Assembly (NCBI RefSeq): GCF_000002515.2
Contig: NC_006038.1
Coordinates: 620,001 to 684,000 of the forward strand
DNA: 64,000 nt
Source: Kluyveromyces lactis
Lineage: Eukaryota > Ascomycota > Saccharomycetes > Saccharomycetales > Saccharomycetaceae
Reading direction: 5' to 3'
This document shows positions 39,591-50,800 of the stretch, in pieces (the first letter of the stretch is position 1; the number at the start of each line of letters is the position of its first letter). The notes beneath the pieces are model-generated. The model was not told where the DNA came from. It worked only from the letters and a program-made list of their open reading frames with translations, and searched no databases. Position numbers and translations under genes: made by a program.

Positions 39591-41759
39591 ATGCCATCGA
39601 AACGGAAAAACTCACTGCAGCCAAACTTTGGGCGCGTAACTGTCAACACTGCACTTTCACCTCGGGTAGAAGTTTACCAAGACATAAATGAAGAAGAGAC
39701 TGACCATGCATACCAAAGTGATGTCGATCTTGATACGGATATGGACCTGGACGTTGAGTTTCATTACTATGACCAGCTTTCGCACTTCAGTAACAATTCC
39801 AATAATCTCAAGTTTTACTCGGAACCTCTGAGTTCAAGATCTAATTCTAATGACACTCCGTTGGGTCTTACGAGAAGTGTTGGTGTTCTCAATCTTTCAT
39901 TGGAGACTGAAACGCCTGATGTGAAAGATCAAAAGTTTAATGAGGAAAATCAGTCCCATATCGACAGCAGAGTACCACAGCTTCAAAGGCCCCTCATCAC
40001 TACAAGTGCCTCCAATTCAGCATCTAATAGTTTAAAGAGAACTGTGAGCAAGACTGGATTCAATATATCCTCTCCATTTTCCAAGAACAATGCTGCATAT
40101 TTAAAGAGTTGGCATAGTACGAATGCTGCAACATCTAGTGATTTGTCCTCCACTAAGACTACAGGAAAAAGTAATAATTCGTTTACAGAAGCAAAACCGG
40201 ATCCTGTAGCTTTTCAGTCATCTGGCCTTATTTCCAAAATGAAACAAACAATTCTACCCAAGAAGTTGACAATACCAGATACGCCTGTGAAGAAGTCTCC
40301 GCTGGTTTCGAGACATTCTGACCAAGAACTTTTGGACACACCAATATTAGAGCATTCATCTATCATGTCAGCACAAAATCAGACGACATTTCCTACGATG
40401 TATGATTCCCAACTTTTCAAATCTCCCCCGATGATAAATACCGTGTTACCTTCATCAGAAAACTCTCCTACCAGTTCCTCTAATCCAAGATCTAAAAAGA
40501 GAACTAAAATTGTAAAGAACACAGAATTGACCTCAATGTTGAGACAAATCACGGACGATTTGTACGGACACGATCAAGAAAGTTCAATCTTTTCACCGTC
40601 ACCCTCAAAGACAAATCTTCAAACTCCAACGAAAACATCCTTTGATATTGGTCCTGATTCTCTGGCTATCATGACAAAACTGCGAAACGATCCAACACAT
40701 CTTCAACCACCTGAGAAGCAAAGATCAATCAATGCAAGTATCATGAAAAACCCTGATTTCCATCTAACGACCAAATTCAGTAATGTATCCATAATGGGAA
40801 AAGGTCAGTTTTCTACTGTCTACCAAGTGACTTTCCCAGAAACTGGTTTAAAATACGCCATCAAAAGTGTACGACCAACTAAACATAATTTTACCAATCG
40901 AATTCTACAAGAAATCAATATGTTGTCAACAATTCAGGATTCAGTTACAAATGACACAGAAGGTAAGGAATATATCGTAGAATTTATTTCTTCGTGGTCA
41001 CATAAAGGTTCATTTTATATAATGACAGAATTCTGCGAAAATGGAAATTTAGATGCTTTTATACAAGAGCACGTCATTGCTAAACAACAACGATTGGAAG
41101 ATTGGAGGATATGGAAGATTATCGTTGAAATCTGTCTAGCTTTGAGATTCATCCATGATTCCTGTTCAATTGTTCATTTAGATTTGAAGCCAGCTAATGT
41201 TCTCATAACTTTCGAAGGTAATTTGAAACTTGCTGATTTTGGGATGGCTACAAAGTTGCCAATAGAAGATAAAAGTTTTGAAAACGAGGGTGACCGTGAA
41301 TATATTGCCCCGGAAATTATACGTGACGGAATATACGATTTCCGTGCTGACATCTTCTCCCTTGGGCTAATGATGATTGAAATCGCTGCTAACGTTATTT
41401 TGCCTGATAACGGAAGTGCATGGCATAAATTGAGGTCTGGTGATCTATCTGATGCTGGCAGATTAAGTAGTGCGGAGATCCATTCGAGCTCACTCTTTTC
41501 CAATAAAAAAGATCATACGAATATCACTGACATCACAACGCATGAGACAAAAATTCCAGCGTGGGTACCGAAGTTTTTATTAGACGGAATATCGCTGGAA
41601 AGGACTATCAGATGGATGATCGAACCGGATTACAGAGATCGTCCATCTGCATCTGATTTACTCCGCACCGAGGAATTAGAATATGTAGAACTAACAAGAA
41701 AGACAGGTGCAGTTATTCATGAGGATGACTACGGCCCAAAACCAGAATTCTTCTCCTAA
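39591..41759 (+). CDS. SWE1: Swe1, Wee1-family morphogenesis-checkpoint kinase
   Basis: The 722-residue protein matches Swe1 (819 in yeast), which phosphorylates Cdc28 on Tyr19 to delay mitosis when budding fails. The N-terminal 390 residues are Ser/Thr/Asn-rich with many SP/TP sites, expected CDK and polo targets. The kinase domain runs from about 400 to 690. It has MGKGQFSTVYQV (glycine loop, near 402), AIKSV (lysine near 425), HLDLKPANVL (near 526-535), LADFGMA (near 547) and GDREYIAPE (near 565). The HLDLKPAN form of the catalytic loop is typical of Wee1 kinases. In yeast SWE1 and RPL39 are neighbours; the same pair is here in inverted orientation. The start is ATG at 39591-39593. Confidence 0.93.
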   Translation: MPSKRKNSLQPNFGRVTVNTALSPRVEVYQDINEEETDHAYQSDVDLDTDMDLDVEFHYYDQLSHFSNNSNNLKFYSEPLSSRSNSNDTPLGLTRSVGVLNLSLETETPDVKDQKFNEENQSHIDSRVPQLQRPLITTSASNSASNSLKRTVSKTGFNISSPFSKNNAAYLKSWHSTNAATSSDLSSTKTTGKSNNSFTEAKPDPVAFQSSGLISKMKQTILPKKLTIPDTPVKKSPLVSRHSDQELLDTPILEHSSIMSAQNQTTFPTMYDSQLFKSPPMINTVLPSSENSPTSSSNPRSKKRTKIVKNTELTSMLRQITDDLYGHDQESSIFSPSPSKTNLQTPTKTSFDIGPDSLAIMTKLRNDPTHLQPPEKQRSINASIMKNPDFHLTTKFSNVSIMGKGQFSTVYQVTFPETGLKYAIKSVRPTKHNFTNRILQEINMLSTIQDSVTNDTEGKEYIVEFISSWSHKGSFYIMTEFCENGNLDAFIQEHVIAKQQRLEDWRIWKIIVEICLALRFIHDSCSIVHLDLKPANVLITFEGNLKLADFGMATKLPIEDKSFENEGDREYIAPEIIRDGIYDFRADIFSLGLMMIEIAANVILPDNGSAWHKLRSGDLSDAGRLSSAEIHSSSLFSNKKDHTNITDITTHETKIPAWVPKFLLDGISLERTIRWMIEPDYRDRPSASDLLRTEELEYVELTRKTGAVIHEDDYGPKPEFFS

Positions 41760-42542
41760 TTCACTTCAAGAAAATATAGAACATGTTATGATATTCAGCT
41801 TTACATAAACCAGCTTTACATAAACCAGTTTACGTCTGTTCTTTCTCTATAATGCCCTAATACTGACATAATAACAGCTCCGTTCATTTTCCTTTTACTT
41901 TTACTGGTTTTTTAATTTTTTGACATAAAAAATATACATGAGGAACATGTATATTAAACAGATATTCAGAGACTTTATGAGAAATTACAACGAGAGAGAT
42001 GCAGTGGTGTGCAACGTTTGAACAAAAACGAACACCAGGTGGGGATAACGACGTGAGGTCACGTTAGAGGATGCACGTACTTGTGCATACTTATAGGTTA
42101 ACACCCACAATTCTTATATAATGAACTCGCGTTTTGGATCAATAATATGATGAGTTATCAAACACTCTTTAAGCTAGATAGTATCTGAAATTATAATGAT
42201 TTTAGTGTATTTGAACATTTTTAATACCTCTGATATTTTTCCAAAACTTGAATTATCTATGTAGCCTCATCCATTTATCTTTGCATACCGTACCTTGTTG
42301 ATATTCCAACGCGAAGCAATTCGGTAATACTTGGCAGAGTATGAATTTTTAGATTAAAAAAGAGGTTAACATAAAGATAATATCTTTGAGTAATACATAG
42401 TTTTAATTAAAAACCGTAAAACGATGTTGAATTTATTAAACTGACCCTATCTATACATAAGTAGAGTATACTTTGCAAACTGTAGAGAAAATTGACATAA
42501 TAAGAAAAATTGTTGTGCGTTCTTCCGATATGTACAAAAAGT
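41760..42542. other. Convergent spacer between SWE1 and RPL39
   Basis: This spacer is about 780 bp. It contains a tandem 15-bp duplication (CAGCTTTACATAAAC, 41796-41810 and 41811-41825) in the SWE1 3' flank and a perfect hairpin at 41931-41955. The remainder is AT-rich with no gene seen. Confidence 0.5.
41931..41955. terminator. Perfect 10-bp inverted repeat downstream of SWE1
   Basis: AATATACATG (41931-41940), five bases, then CATGTATATT (41946-41955) form a perfect 10-bp stem about 170 bp after the SWE1 stop. TATATA-type strings of this kind act as yeast 3'-end efficiency elements on both strands, so a role in ending convergent transcripts is plausible but inferred. Confidence 0.35.
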
Positions 42543-43251
42543 TTACAAACCCAACTTTGTTCTTCTCCAGTGTCTTCTCTTAGCGTTGTAACGGATCTTG
42601 TTGTTGGTCTTCAATCTGTACCATTGTGGCAATGGTCTGTTTTGGTTCTTGGCCTTAGCCAACTTCTGCTTGATGATGAAAGACTTCTTAGCCTGTTTAA
42701 AAGAATATCACACGAAATGATAGAAAATTGTTAGTAAAATTGTGATTTTTGAAACGTACGGGGTGGCTGGTACCTTGATATCCATCACGCCATTACTGAA
42801 CTACAGCTCATCTGGAGACAGAATGTGAGGCGTGTTTCTTGTTTTTCAGAGTCGCTAAAAAGGGCCGATCATCTCATTGATTTCCTGAGTTTATCCTCAT
42901 CTAAAGATTGATATAATTTCTTCGTTGTCCCTTCAATAGAATGTCCACTCGGTAGGTTAAGCTTAATACAATCAGGTAAATTCCATCATTTAACCGACCG
43001 ATTAGAGAAAATTATTCCATTTTACATCTATTATTAGTCCTTAAATTCCAAAAACTTATGCCCTCATCCATATCATCAAAGTTTGTTTCGTTTCATTTCA
43101 TTCCTTAGACAGTTCATCTGCTCGGTTTATCGTTATTTTCCTTTCAATAATTACGGTATATCTTTATTCATTCTCTGATTATCAAACAATAGTCCAAGTT
43201 GCCCCATTATTAACCATTTCAGCACTATTTCGCTTGTTAACATACAGCCAT
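42543..43251 (-). CDS. RPL39: Large-subunit ribosomal protein L39 (eL39), spliced
   Basis: Exon 2 (42543-42692) encodes 49 residues from [13 protein letters not shown] to RRTKLGL. Exon 1 is only ATGGCT at 43246-43251. The 553-nt intron (42693-43245) has a perfect donor GTATGT at 43240-43245, a perfect branch point TACTAAC at 42730-42736 and an acceptor AACAG ending at 42693. Spliced, the product starts MAAKKSF and is 51 residues, exactly the length of yeast Rpl39 (MAAQKSF). Its basic, extended chain lines the exit tunnel. The yeast gene has its intron at the same place, after ATGGCT-type codons, though shorter (about 390 nt as I recall). The gene is divergent from RPS22 and convergent with SWE1. 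Confidence 0.95.
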
Positions 43252-44025
43252 TGTTGATTCTTATCCTTGGTTCTTTAAGACAACAAAAAGTATATGTCTG
43301 AACTAACAAATAACCCAAGTAGTATTATATAACGAATATTTCTAATATCTAAAGGCTGATACTATTCAAGGTGGTTCCTAGAAGTTGACAAAATCCACTA
43401 CAATTGACGGTGAGAGACTAAGGAGAATCCAGCGACATAAGCAAGAGAGCAGATTCCAGACCAATGCTAGACTGAATGTGGTCCAGAAGCTAGGCAGAAG
43501 CTGAAGGGAGAACCAAGTGATGGAGCCCGAGAAGCCAGGTCCATGTTCCTAGGGTAGACAGGGGACGGCCAGTTGGAAGAGGCAAGGACCGGTGGCCTGC
43601 AGCTGGAAATCTCCCAGGAGAAAATGGAAATTTGGGTTCACGAATTGAATTTTCGCAACAGGATTCCTAGAGACGAAAGGAATTGAATTCAGCTGTTTCC
43701 TAATAGGGTACTTGAAAAATTGAAATTGGAAAAACACCCATACACTGCACAATAATTTCACGTATACCCTGAACTAAAACCCCAACACACCATATATTAC
43801 AAACAGTCCCTACCAACATATGCCGTTCTGAAAATCAAAATCAAATCGGCTGTTCTTTGTTCGTGAGGAAAGCTATTGAAACATGAAATTTCACCATCAG
43901 ATTATGCTTGAAACTTGAGTTGAATTAAGCGATTATATGACTGAAAGTGAATTAATGCTTTATGTACGGTATTTTAATAATGGATTTACAAGTCCTTTCC
44001 GATCCCAGAAGAGTATAGCACCAAA
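43252..44025. promoter_or_regulatory. RPL39-RPS22 divergent promoter with Rap1 site
   Basis: This 774-bp spacer separates two divergent ribosomal-protein genes. ACACCCATACACT at 43734-43746 matches the Rap1 consensus ACACCCATACATT closely and is placed to serve RPS22. No gene is seen; the 70-codon frame at 43549-43761 is noise. Confidence 0.6.
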
Positions 44026-44418
44026 ATGACCAGAACCTCCGTTTTAGCTGATGCTTTGAACGCCATCAACAACGCCGAAAAGACCGGTAAGCGTCAAGTT
44101 TTGATCAGACCTTCCTCCAAGGTCATCATCAAGTTTTTGCAAGTTATGCAAAAGCACGGTTACATCGGTGAATTCGAATACATTGATGACCATAGATCTG
44201 GTAAGATCGTTGTTCAATTGAACGGTAGATTGAACAAGTGTGGTGTTATCTCTCCAAGATTCAACGTTAAGATTGCTGACGTCGAAAAGTGGACTGCTAA
44301 CTTGTTGCCAGCTAGACAATTCGGTTACGTTATCTTGACCACCTCTGCTGGTATTATGGACCACGAAGAAGCTCACAGAAAGCACGTTTCTGGTAAGATC
44401 TTGGGTTTCGTCTACTAA
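44026..44418 (+). CDS. RPS22: Small-subunit ribosomal protein S22 (uS8)
   Basis: The 130-residue protein has the same length as yeast Rps22 and is the 40S protein uS8, which binds helix 21 of 18S rRNA. Characteristic segments are [21 protein letters not shown] at the N-terminus, ISPRFNVKI in the middle, and [28 protein letters not shown] at the end. No intron is needed: the start ATG at 44026 is in frame with the whole protein. That resembles RPS22A rather than the spliced RPS22B, and YJL190C occupies the same slot between RPL39 and RPS14B. Codon bias is strong. Confidence 0.97.
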
Positions 44419-44787
44419 GCCAACTCAACCGCTAACAACTAAGCAAAGCCGTTGTGTATATATGCAATATCCGAATATATTAAATATATATATGTATATC
44501 ACTAATCCATAAAGAAATAACAATCAATCAAGCAATATATTAACCTTGATGAATTGTCAATAATAAGTTAGTTTATTTGATTTGGTCCAATATAGTGCTA
44601 AAGGGTTTTCAAACTGTATACAGTCAACCATTGATCAGATAAACCGATTTGATCTTCAATTTTGATTAATATGGGCAGGCTGATATGCTATATTATATTT
44701 TCAAAACTTACAGGAAAAGTATATAAAGTTTTAAACACACATTTGATACATGTAGTGATGAAATACCGAGAAAATACTAATGGCAAA
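44419..44787. other. Convergent spacer between RPS22 and RPS14
   Basis: These 369 bp hold two 3' ends. TATATA-rich runs at about 44455-44495 are typical yeast 3'-end signals. No gene is seen. Confidence 0.45.
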
Positions 44788-45958
44788 TCATAATCTTCTA
44801 CCTCTTCTACCACCCTTCTTTCTGGTGGAGTCAGATGGAACTGGAGTAACATCTTCGATACGACCGATTCTCAAACCGGATCTAGCCAAAGCTCTCAAAG
44901 CAGCTTGACCACCTGGACCTGGAGTCTTGGATCTAGTACCACCAGTAGCTCTGATCTTGATGTGGACGGCAGTGATACCAACTTCCTTACACTTGGCAGC
45001 AACATCTTGGGCAGCCAACATGGCAGCATATGGAGAAGATTCGTCTCTGTCGGCCTTGACCTTCATACCACCAGTAACTCTGGCGATAGTTTCTCTACCG
45101 GACAAATCAGTGACGTGCACGAAAGTGTCGTTGAAAGAAGCGAAGATTCTAGCAACACCGAAAACTTGAGAGTTATCCTTAGCTTGAACAACTGTTGGAA
45201 AATGAAATATCATAAAGATATAATATTGTTGTTAGTAAACTGTAATAACATAAGTATTACGGAATGAACATTTTGAGAATGAAGGATAAGAGTGACATGT
45301 CATATATCAGTTGTATTTCTCATTTCACTTCTTCCAAATGTTGAAATTTCCCTTCCTTTAGTCTTCTTTAAGAATGAATGCATATCTGCCATATAAGTCA
45401 TGTGTGGTGTTCGTATATCCGCTTTGATCAGTGAGCTTCTAAAATAGCTAGAACGGGAGCTTTGATCCCCAGACTCCAGTGAGCAGGTAATAGAACACTT
45501 GATGTTAGAGAAATATCTCCTTTATTCAGTGCTCCATATCAATCCCATTTGTGATAATGTCCTCATTATCATCGAATTATCCGGATATTTATCTGATTCT
45601 GTTACAGGCTGAAAGAGTCGTGCAAGCACTTTTACAAACGTAAGCTTCCTGCTTTGACTGTAAGGAAAAATACCTGAGATTCTGTGGTGAAACACCTACT
45701 CAACTTGGGTACTTCCTCCTTCTTGTCGTTGCATCATCACTAAAATACTGTTTGAGATAGCACTATTGAGATTGAAGAAAGTGTTAACGTTACAATCCAT
45801 TACAGATAACTAACATCGACACGACTCCGCAAAATCACACACGAATACACTTATCAGAGTAATCCATACTTTTTCCAATGGTTTTTATCCATCCTTTCTT
45901 GAAGAACAACTAAAGGGTTTTAAACGGGATACCACCCCTCGCACGTACCGTTAGCCAT
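44788..45958 (-). CDS. RPS14: Small-subunit ribosomal protein S14 (uS11), spliced
   Basis: Exon 2 (44788-45191) encodes [17 protein letters not shown] through [10 protein letters not shown]. Exon 1 is ATGGCTAACG at 45949-45958. The 757-nt intron (45192-45948) has donor GTACGT at 45943-45948, branch point TACTAAC at 45231-45237 and acceptor AACAG ending at 45192. Spliced, the protein begins MANVVQAKDN and has 137 residues, as in yeast Rps14A. The uninterrupted frame to 45213 reads into the intron and is not the true start. Yeast RPS14 genes are spliced at the same point, and Rps14 protein represses splicing of RPS14B pre-mRNA. The intron here is roughly twice the yeast length. Confidence 0.95.
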
Positions 45959-46888
45959 TCTTGATATGTTTTTCTGGTCTCTGAGGTCTAAGCTTAAACA
46001 ATAATAAAGTTAATGTTGATATATCCAAGCTTATACATGTAATAAATGATAAATTCATTAAAATCATTGACAATTTGTTACTATGAAAAATTGAAGCTGA
46101 CCTTTGGATATTGAAACCTACGATCTGGCAAAAATGTGTCTGCCATTCATTTTCCACATTCTATCTTGACAAATTAGGAAATTCTTAACATAAATGAAAT
46201 TCGAAAAGTAATGAAAGCCATCCCTCTTCAACAATGTCTGGGTGTTTCAGAAATTAGACAGTCCCGAAATTACTGTAGAACTCCACGGTTGTTAGATTGG
46301 CGAACCTATGTCAACAAGAGAGAAAGAGAAAACTATACGGCGCAAGTTTCTGTATATATCATCTATTGAACGTTTACTAGATGGATAAGGAGGGAATGAG
46401 ATGTCGGGCTGTATGCATATGAGTAATTGGTCCTAGACGAACAATGTTGGAAACATCTTTCGCAGTATAGATCACTCCATTAAACATTGACAGCCATTTT
46501 CAAACTGAAAGCTTTAATCTCGAACCAGGTTGTAGAGAAGATATTGTCTGGAGAGTCACAAATCCACTACAATAATACCTGTTCTGAGGAATGTACGCTT
46601 TCTTATGACCTGATCAAAACGGACGTATCTCAACTTACTGTATAGTATTGTTTATAATAATGCATCTTATTCTCATCTTTTATACTAAATTTTCTTGAAC
46701 GAACAAAATGAAAAAGTTCAAAAGTCAGATAAATCCGGGTAATAATATTAGTAACTATTCTTTCTTCTGGAAATGAATCTCGAATGGTAACTAAGACGCA
46801 TAAAGAAGTTAATGATAACGGTAAAAACACTATACTCTGAGACTGAACTAACGTATGGCAATTAGTTTACTCCTCCAAAGAATCGGGG
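45959..46888. promoter_or_regulatory. RPS14-SOP4 divergent promoter region with Rap1 site
   Basis: These 930 bp separate divergent RPS14 and SOP4. On the minus strand ACACCCAGACATT (46234-46246) matches the Rap1 motif of ribosomal-protein genes, about 280 bp upstream of the RPS14 ATG. No gene or RNA is seen in the rest. Confidence 0.55.
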
Positions 46889-47593
46889 ATGAATTTTGTA
46901 CTTTTTTGCTTTCTAGTTTGGCAGTTCGTAAACCCAGGTGCTGCATTCGATATTAAGGGCAGACTAGATTTGAAAGTTAGGAACGTTTCGAGACATGATA
47001 TATCGAGAACCTATTTTAACCTGTACAGGATACGGAATCCCAATGATGACTCGGAATGGGATTCATATTCACAGTCATCAAAATTGGAGAATATCAATGG
47101 TGAATTCACCTTCAGCGATGTTCCCATTGACACTGGTATCAATAGGACGACATACTTCACATTACATTCGCATTCCAATGAATTCAATTTGAAACCCAAC
47201 AGAATACTGATACAAATTGTAGGTAACGGGCAAGATCAGGAACCTAACCTCAGCGCCTTTGAGAACAGATTTGGCAGAGAGTATTTCCCATCTCCAGATA
47301 TTACATATCCCGAAACTTTGAATCCATTACCCTTGGATTCTGCAAACCGTTTAACAATAACAACGATGAACAAACAACCATACAGAAAATATATAAAGAT
47401 AAGAAATCCTGGAATCCTCGAGAGTGGTCCCATTGCCAGTGTTTTAAGATCAAAATTCAAGCTAGCAGGCGTCGTGACAGTGATATTTTTAGTTTTGTTC
47501 CCTATTTTGTTGGAGAAGTTCGATCCTGAGACTGCTAAAGCTATGAGACAAGAGAAGATGCATAGAGAGAACGCAAAATATGTTTCAAAATAG
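46889..47593 (+). CDS. SOP4: ER membrane protein complex subunit Sop4 (Emc7)
   Basis: The 234-residue protein matches yeast Sop4 (YJL192C), subunit 7 of the ER membrane protein complex that inserts and chaperones membrane proteins. A signal peptide (about residues 1-19, ending PGAA) leads to a lumenal beta-sandwich-like domain containing NGEFTFSDVP. One transmembrane helix (LAGVVTVIFLVLFPILL, about 190-206) and a charged cytosolic tail follow. Its position beside RPS14 matches YJL191W-YJL192C. The start is ATG at 46889-46891. BPH1 follows on the same strand after 269 bp. Confidence 0.9.
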   Translation: MNFVLFCFLVWQFVNPGAAFDIKGRLDLKVRNVSRHDISRTYFNLYRIRNPNDDSEWDSYSQSSKLENINGEFTFSDVPIDTGINRTTYFTLHSHSNEFNLKPNRILIQIVGNGQDQEPNLSAFENRFGREYFPSPDITYPETLNPLPLDSANRLTITTMNKQPYRKYIKIRNPGILESGPIASVLRSKFKLAGVVTVIFLVLFPILLEKFDPETAKAMRQEKMHRENAKYVSK

Positions 47594-47862
47594 CTTTTTC
47601 GTTGAATGGTGTATGTATTACACTTGTATAAGTTACGAATATCTTGCAAATCTTATTCATCTTTTGCACACTTTCCTAGTTTTTGTACTTTATCTATGAA
47701 AAAAATAAACAGCTAAGAAATTAGGGAAACAGCTTGAGAAACAAACGAACAAACACTTATCATAGTAAGGGCGAAAAAAACCCAAAATACGTTCACTCAC
47801 TTATAGATTAGTTGAATTTCTGCTAAGAAAATATTATACTAGGGAATGACGTTTGTAATATA

Positions 47863-50800
47863 ATGATCCAGGAGTACGTTACATTATTAGCTCAGGTGCT
47901 TAACTTGGTTCCAGAGGATGATTCTGATCTGATATCTATTTTATGTGATATTTGCAATTCTTACGAAAATACAGCCTCTAAAGATGAGCTATATACATAC
48001 ACAACGTTTGAAATAAGCCAGAGGTTTAATAACATCGAGCCAACGGAATTGAATTTTGTATATGATGACACATCGAAGTGGGAGAAGCTTTTATCTCATC
48101 AGTCATCGGAATTGAGCTACATTATCGCTTTGCATATAGTATTATGTCTCATTGAGAATTCAATAGTGAACAAACAAAGTTTTGCAAAACATCCAGCCAT
48201 GAAATCGTTTGTGAAAGCCCGCTTACGTGGAAATGAAATGGATCCTTTGTTGAACGCAACTTTCGGAGAGTTGTATTGCCACGTCTTTGCCATTCAAGCT
48301 AACGCTGAAGATATACGATTTGTATACGAAAACACCTACCCTTATGATTGGAATATTGTCGAAAACATTGCAAGCCAGATAACCGATCAGTCTATGCAAA
48401 CACATTTGCTATTTGAAAATTGTTACCTAACATTCGCAAATCTCAAAATTCCTAACAGCTTCACACTTCAAGTCACTCTAGAATTATTGAACACTACTTC
48501 GAATAGAGTCATCACCTTAGGGAAGAACACTTACCTAGAAATCAGGGACACCCATATATGTATATCGAATGATGAATTTATTACGGCATTATTTGATGGT
48601 TTCGAATTTGAAATAGGCGTGATTTACTCAATGATTTTATGCTTTGATGCTGGCTCAGTGACGTTGTTTGTTGATCACGTATTTATCCAGACCATCCCAC
48701 TTGTCTCAGATAGCATTGAAGACCTCTCTACTGTGGAACTTGGATCTATGCTTTCATTTTTTGCAGTGTTCAAATTTACTATACTCGATTATTGTATAAC
48801 GCCAAATCAGATGGCCTCGAAATCAACAATCTGTGCTTTCGGATATCATAAAGGGGTAATATTAGATATAGACATTGATGAAATTATAATGGAAAGCGAT
48901 AAAAATATGAAAGTGTTTACGTTGACCGATATTTCGGATTCTTTTCCAACTGGAAAATGCTCATACTACCAAACTTCTGATATAGTGGGCCTTTTATTAA
49001 ACATGAATGTAATGGAAACCTTTTTGCATAGGTTAATTGTGGAAAAAGACAGCTCTTCCATTAGGATTATGACATCCCATATTATAAAATATCTCAAAAA
49101 TTCTGCTATGGATAACCACTTCCAGTCTATTCAAGGAAATCTTGTTTTGAACTATATCCTCACACTAAAAGCTGAAATTGGAAACATTATAGATATTAAG
49201 GTGGTTGAAGATCTTACAGAGCTTTTCACATTGATGAACACCAACACCATAATTGAAGAAAATTTCATTGCAGAGTCTCCTTTAAAAATATTACTTAACT
49301 TTCGTTTGATTCCTCTGGTTGATGTAGCTGTCTTTGAGCAACTCTTCATTGGGCTAAGCTCTATTTTCAATAAACATTCGAGTCGCAATGTGAACTCGAT
49401 ATCGGAAGGTATTACTATTCTCCAAAGAACAATTTTGTTTCAATTACATTCCTCTTTTGACACTAATGATTTAAATGTCATTATATCAGACTGCGCTAAA
49501 AGTTTGAAAAATCTCCTTGACATATTATTATATTGCAACATTCGGAATGATGGTACCATTGTGCACTTGCAATTCTCTTATTTTTGTCTCAAAAAAGGTC
49601 ATATTACCTTGGCTAAAGTTCTTCTCGAATCTTTGGATTCAGTTTTCACACAATACCAAATTGACGACCGTGATTTTCTGTGTAAGAGCATACCCATAAA
49701 TTTATATGTCAAGGTCATTTTTATTTTAATGCAAAGCAGCATTCAACATTTGGAAATCCTAAAGGTGGCATATTCTATATTGTTGAAGCTTTTCGATAAG
49801 CAACCCGGATTCTTTGCTCAATTTACAAACAGTAACGGGTATAAAATTTTACTCAGTATACTCTCAACTCATTCGATCAGTGAAGCGGAGCTATTAACAA
49901 CAATTCTTAACGTATCTGCTTCCAAAGGCACAGTGAAAAGGGACCTGTTTTATAAGAATATCCTATCTCCGCCTGACGATGGAATCTCACTTTTCTCTCA
50001 TTCAGTGGTTATTAACTTGTTAGATTCTTTTATTAAGAGAAATCCCTTCGCCATCCAAGAATTTTTGCTAACTTTCATTGAATATCTCAAAAAAATGCAC
50101 CAAAGAAATCCTAATCATATCCTTTTCACATCTCCTTATCCTATCATTCAAAGTATCTTCGGATTACAAATGAATCTTGAAATGTTGGCGGTGGAAAAGT
50201 TATTACCAACAGTAAACGTATGCAACAAATCGCTACTAGCAGACATTATTGTTCAGAAGATGAAAACTTACGATCCAGAATCATTCAAAACTCTCCTAAG
50301 TTATATTGTTAGTTACAGCGAAAATAGTAAGAGGCCGAAAAGTTCTCAAATATGCCAAAAAATGGGGCTCGTATTTTTAATAGTGCCTAGAATACTAAAA
50401 AGACTATCTGCTTTGTCTTTCACTGTGGAAAAGGACCACTCAAAACTAGTGTTTGTAGAAAATATTCTACACCTTGTAAGCATTTCATCGGCTTCTTGGA
50501 AAGTCCATGATGCATCCTGGGAGGCCCTCATTAATACCAATTTAGTAATTCTCAAAGCCAGAGAATTGATTTCCAAATCGGATTTTGAGTCTTCCTTCCA
50601 GACGGACATCCTTCGAAATCTCAATTCAGTACAAGAAGAGATATATAACTGGATTGTTGCGAACGGAATTCGTAAAGACAGCAATATAGAACATGATATG
50701 ATAGAGCAACTATTGCATGCTATGCTATATTATCAAGAGGTACTTTTCATTGAAAGACATAAGGAAACGACGTTGAGCAATGAAGTATTAGCTAATATTC

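Noticed and set aside
42960-43080. Possible box C/D snoRNA in the RPL39 intron (TGATGA near 43072 and CTGA near 42970 on the minus strand)
   Set aside because: Internal C'/D' spacing does not fit, there is no terminal stem, and the C-box lacks the leading purine.
45192-45948. Possible snoRNA in the RPS14 intron (GTGATGATG near 45733-45741, minus strand)
   Set aside because: No CTGA box lies within a normal distance downstream.
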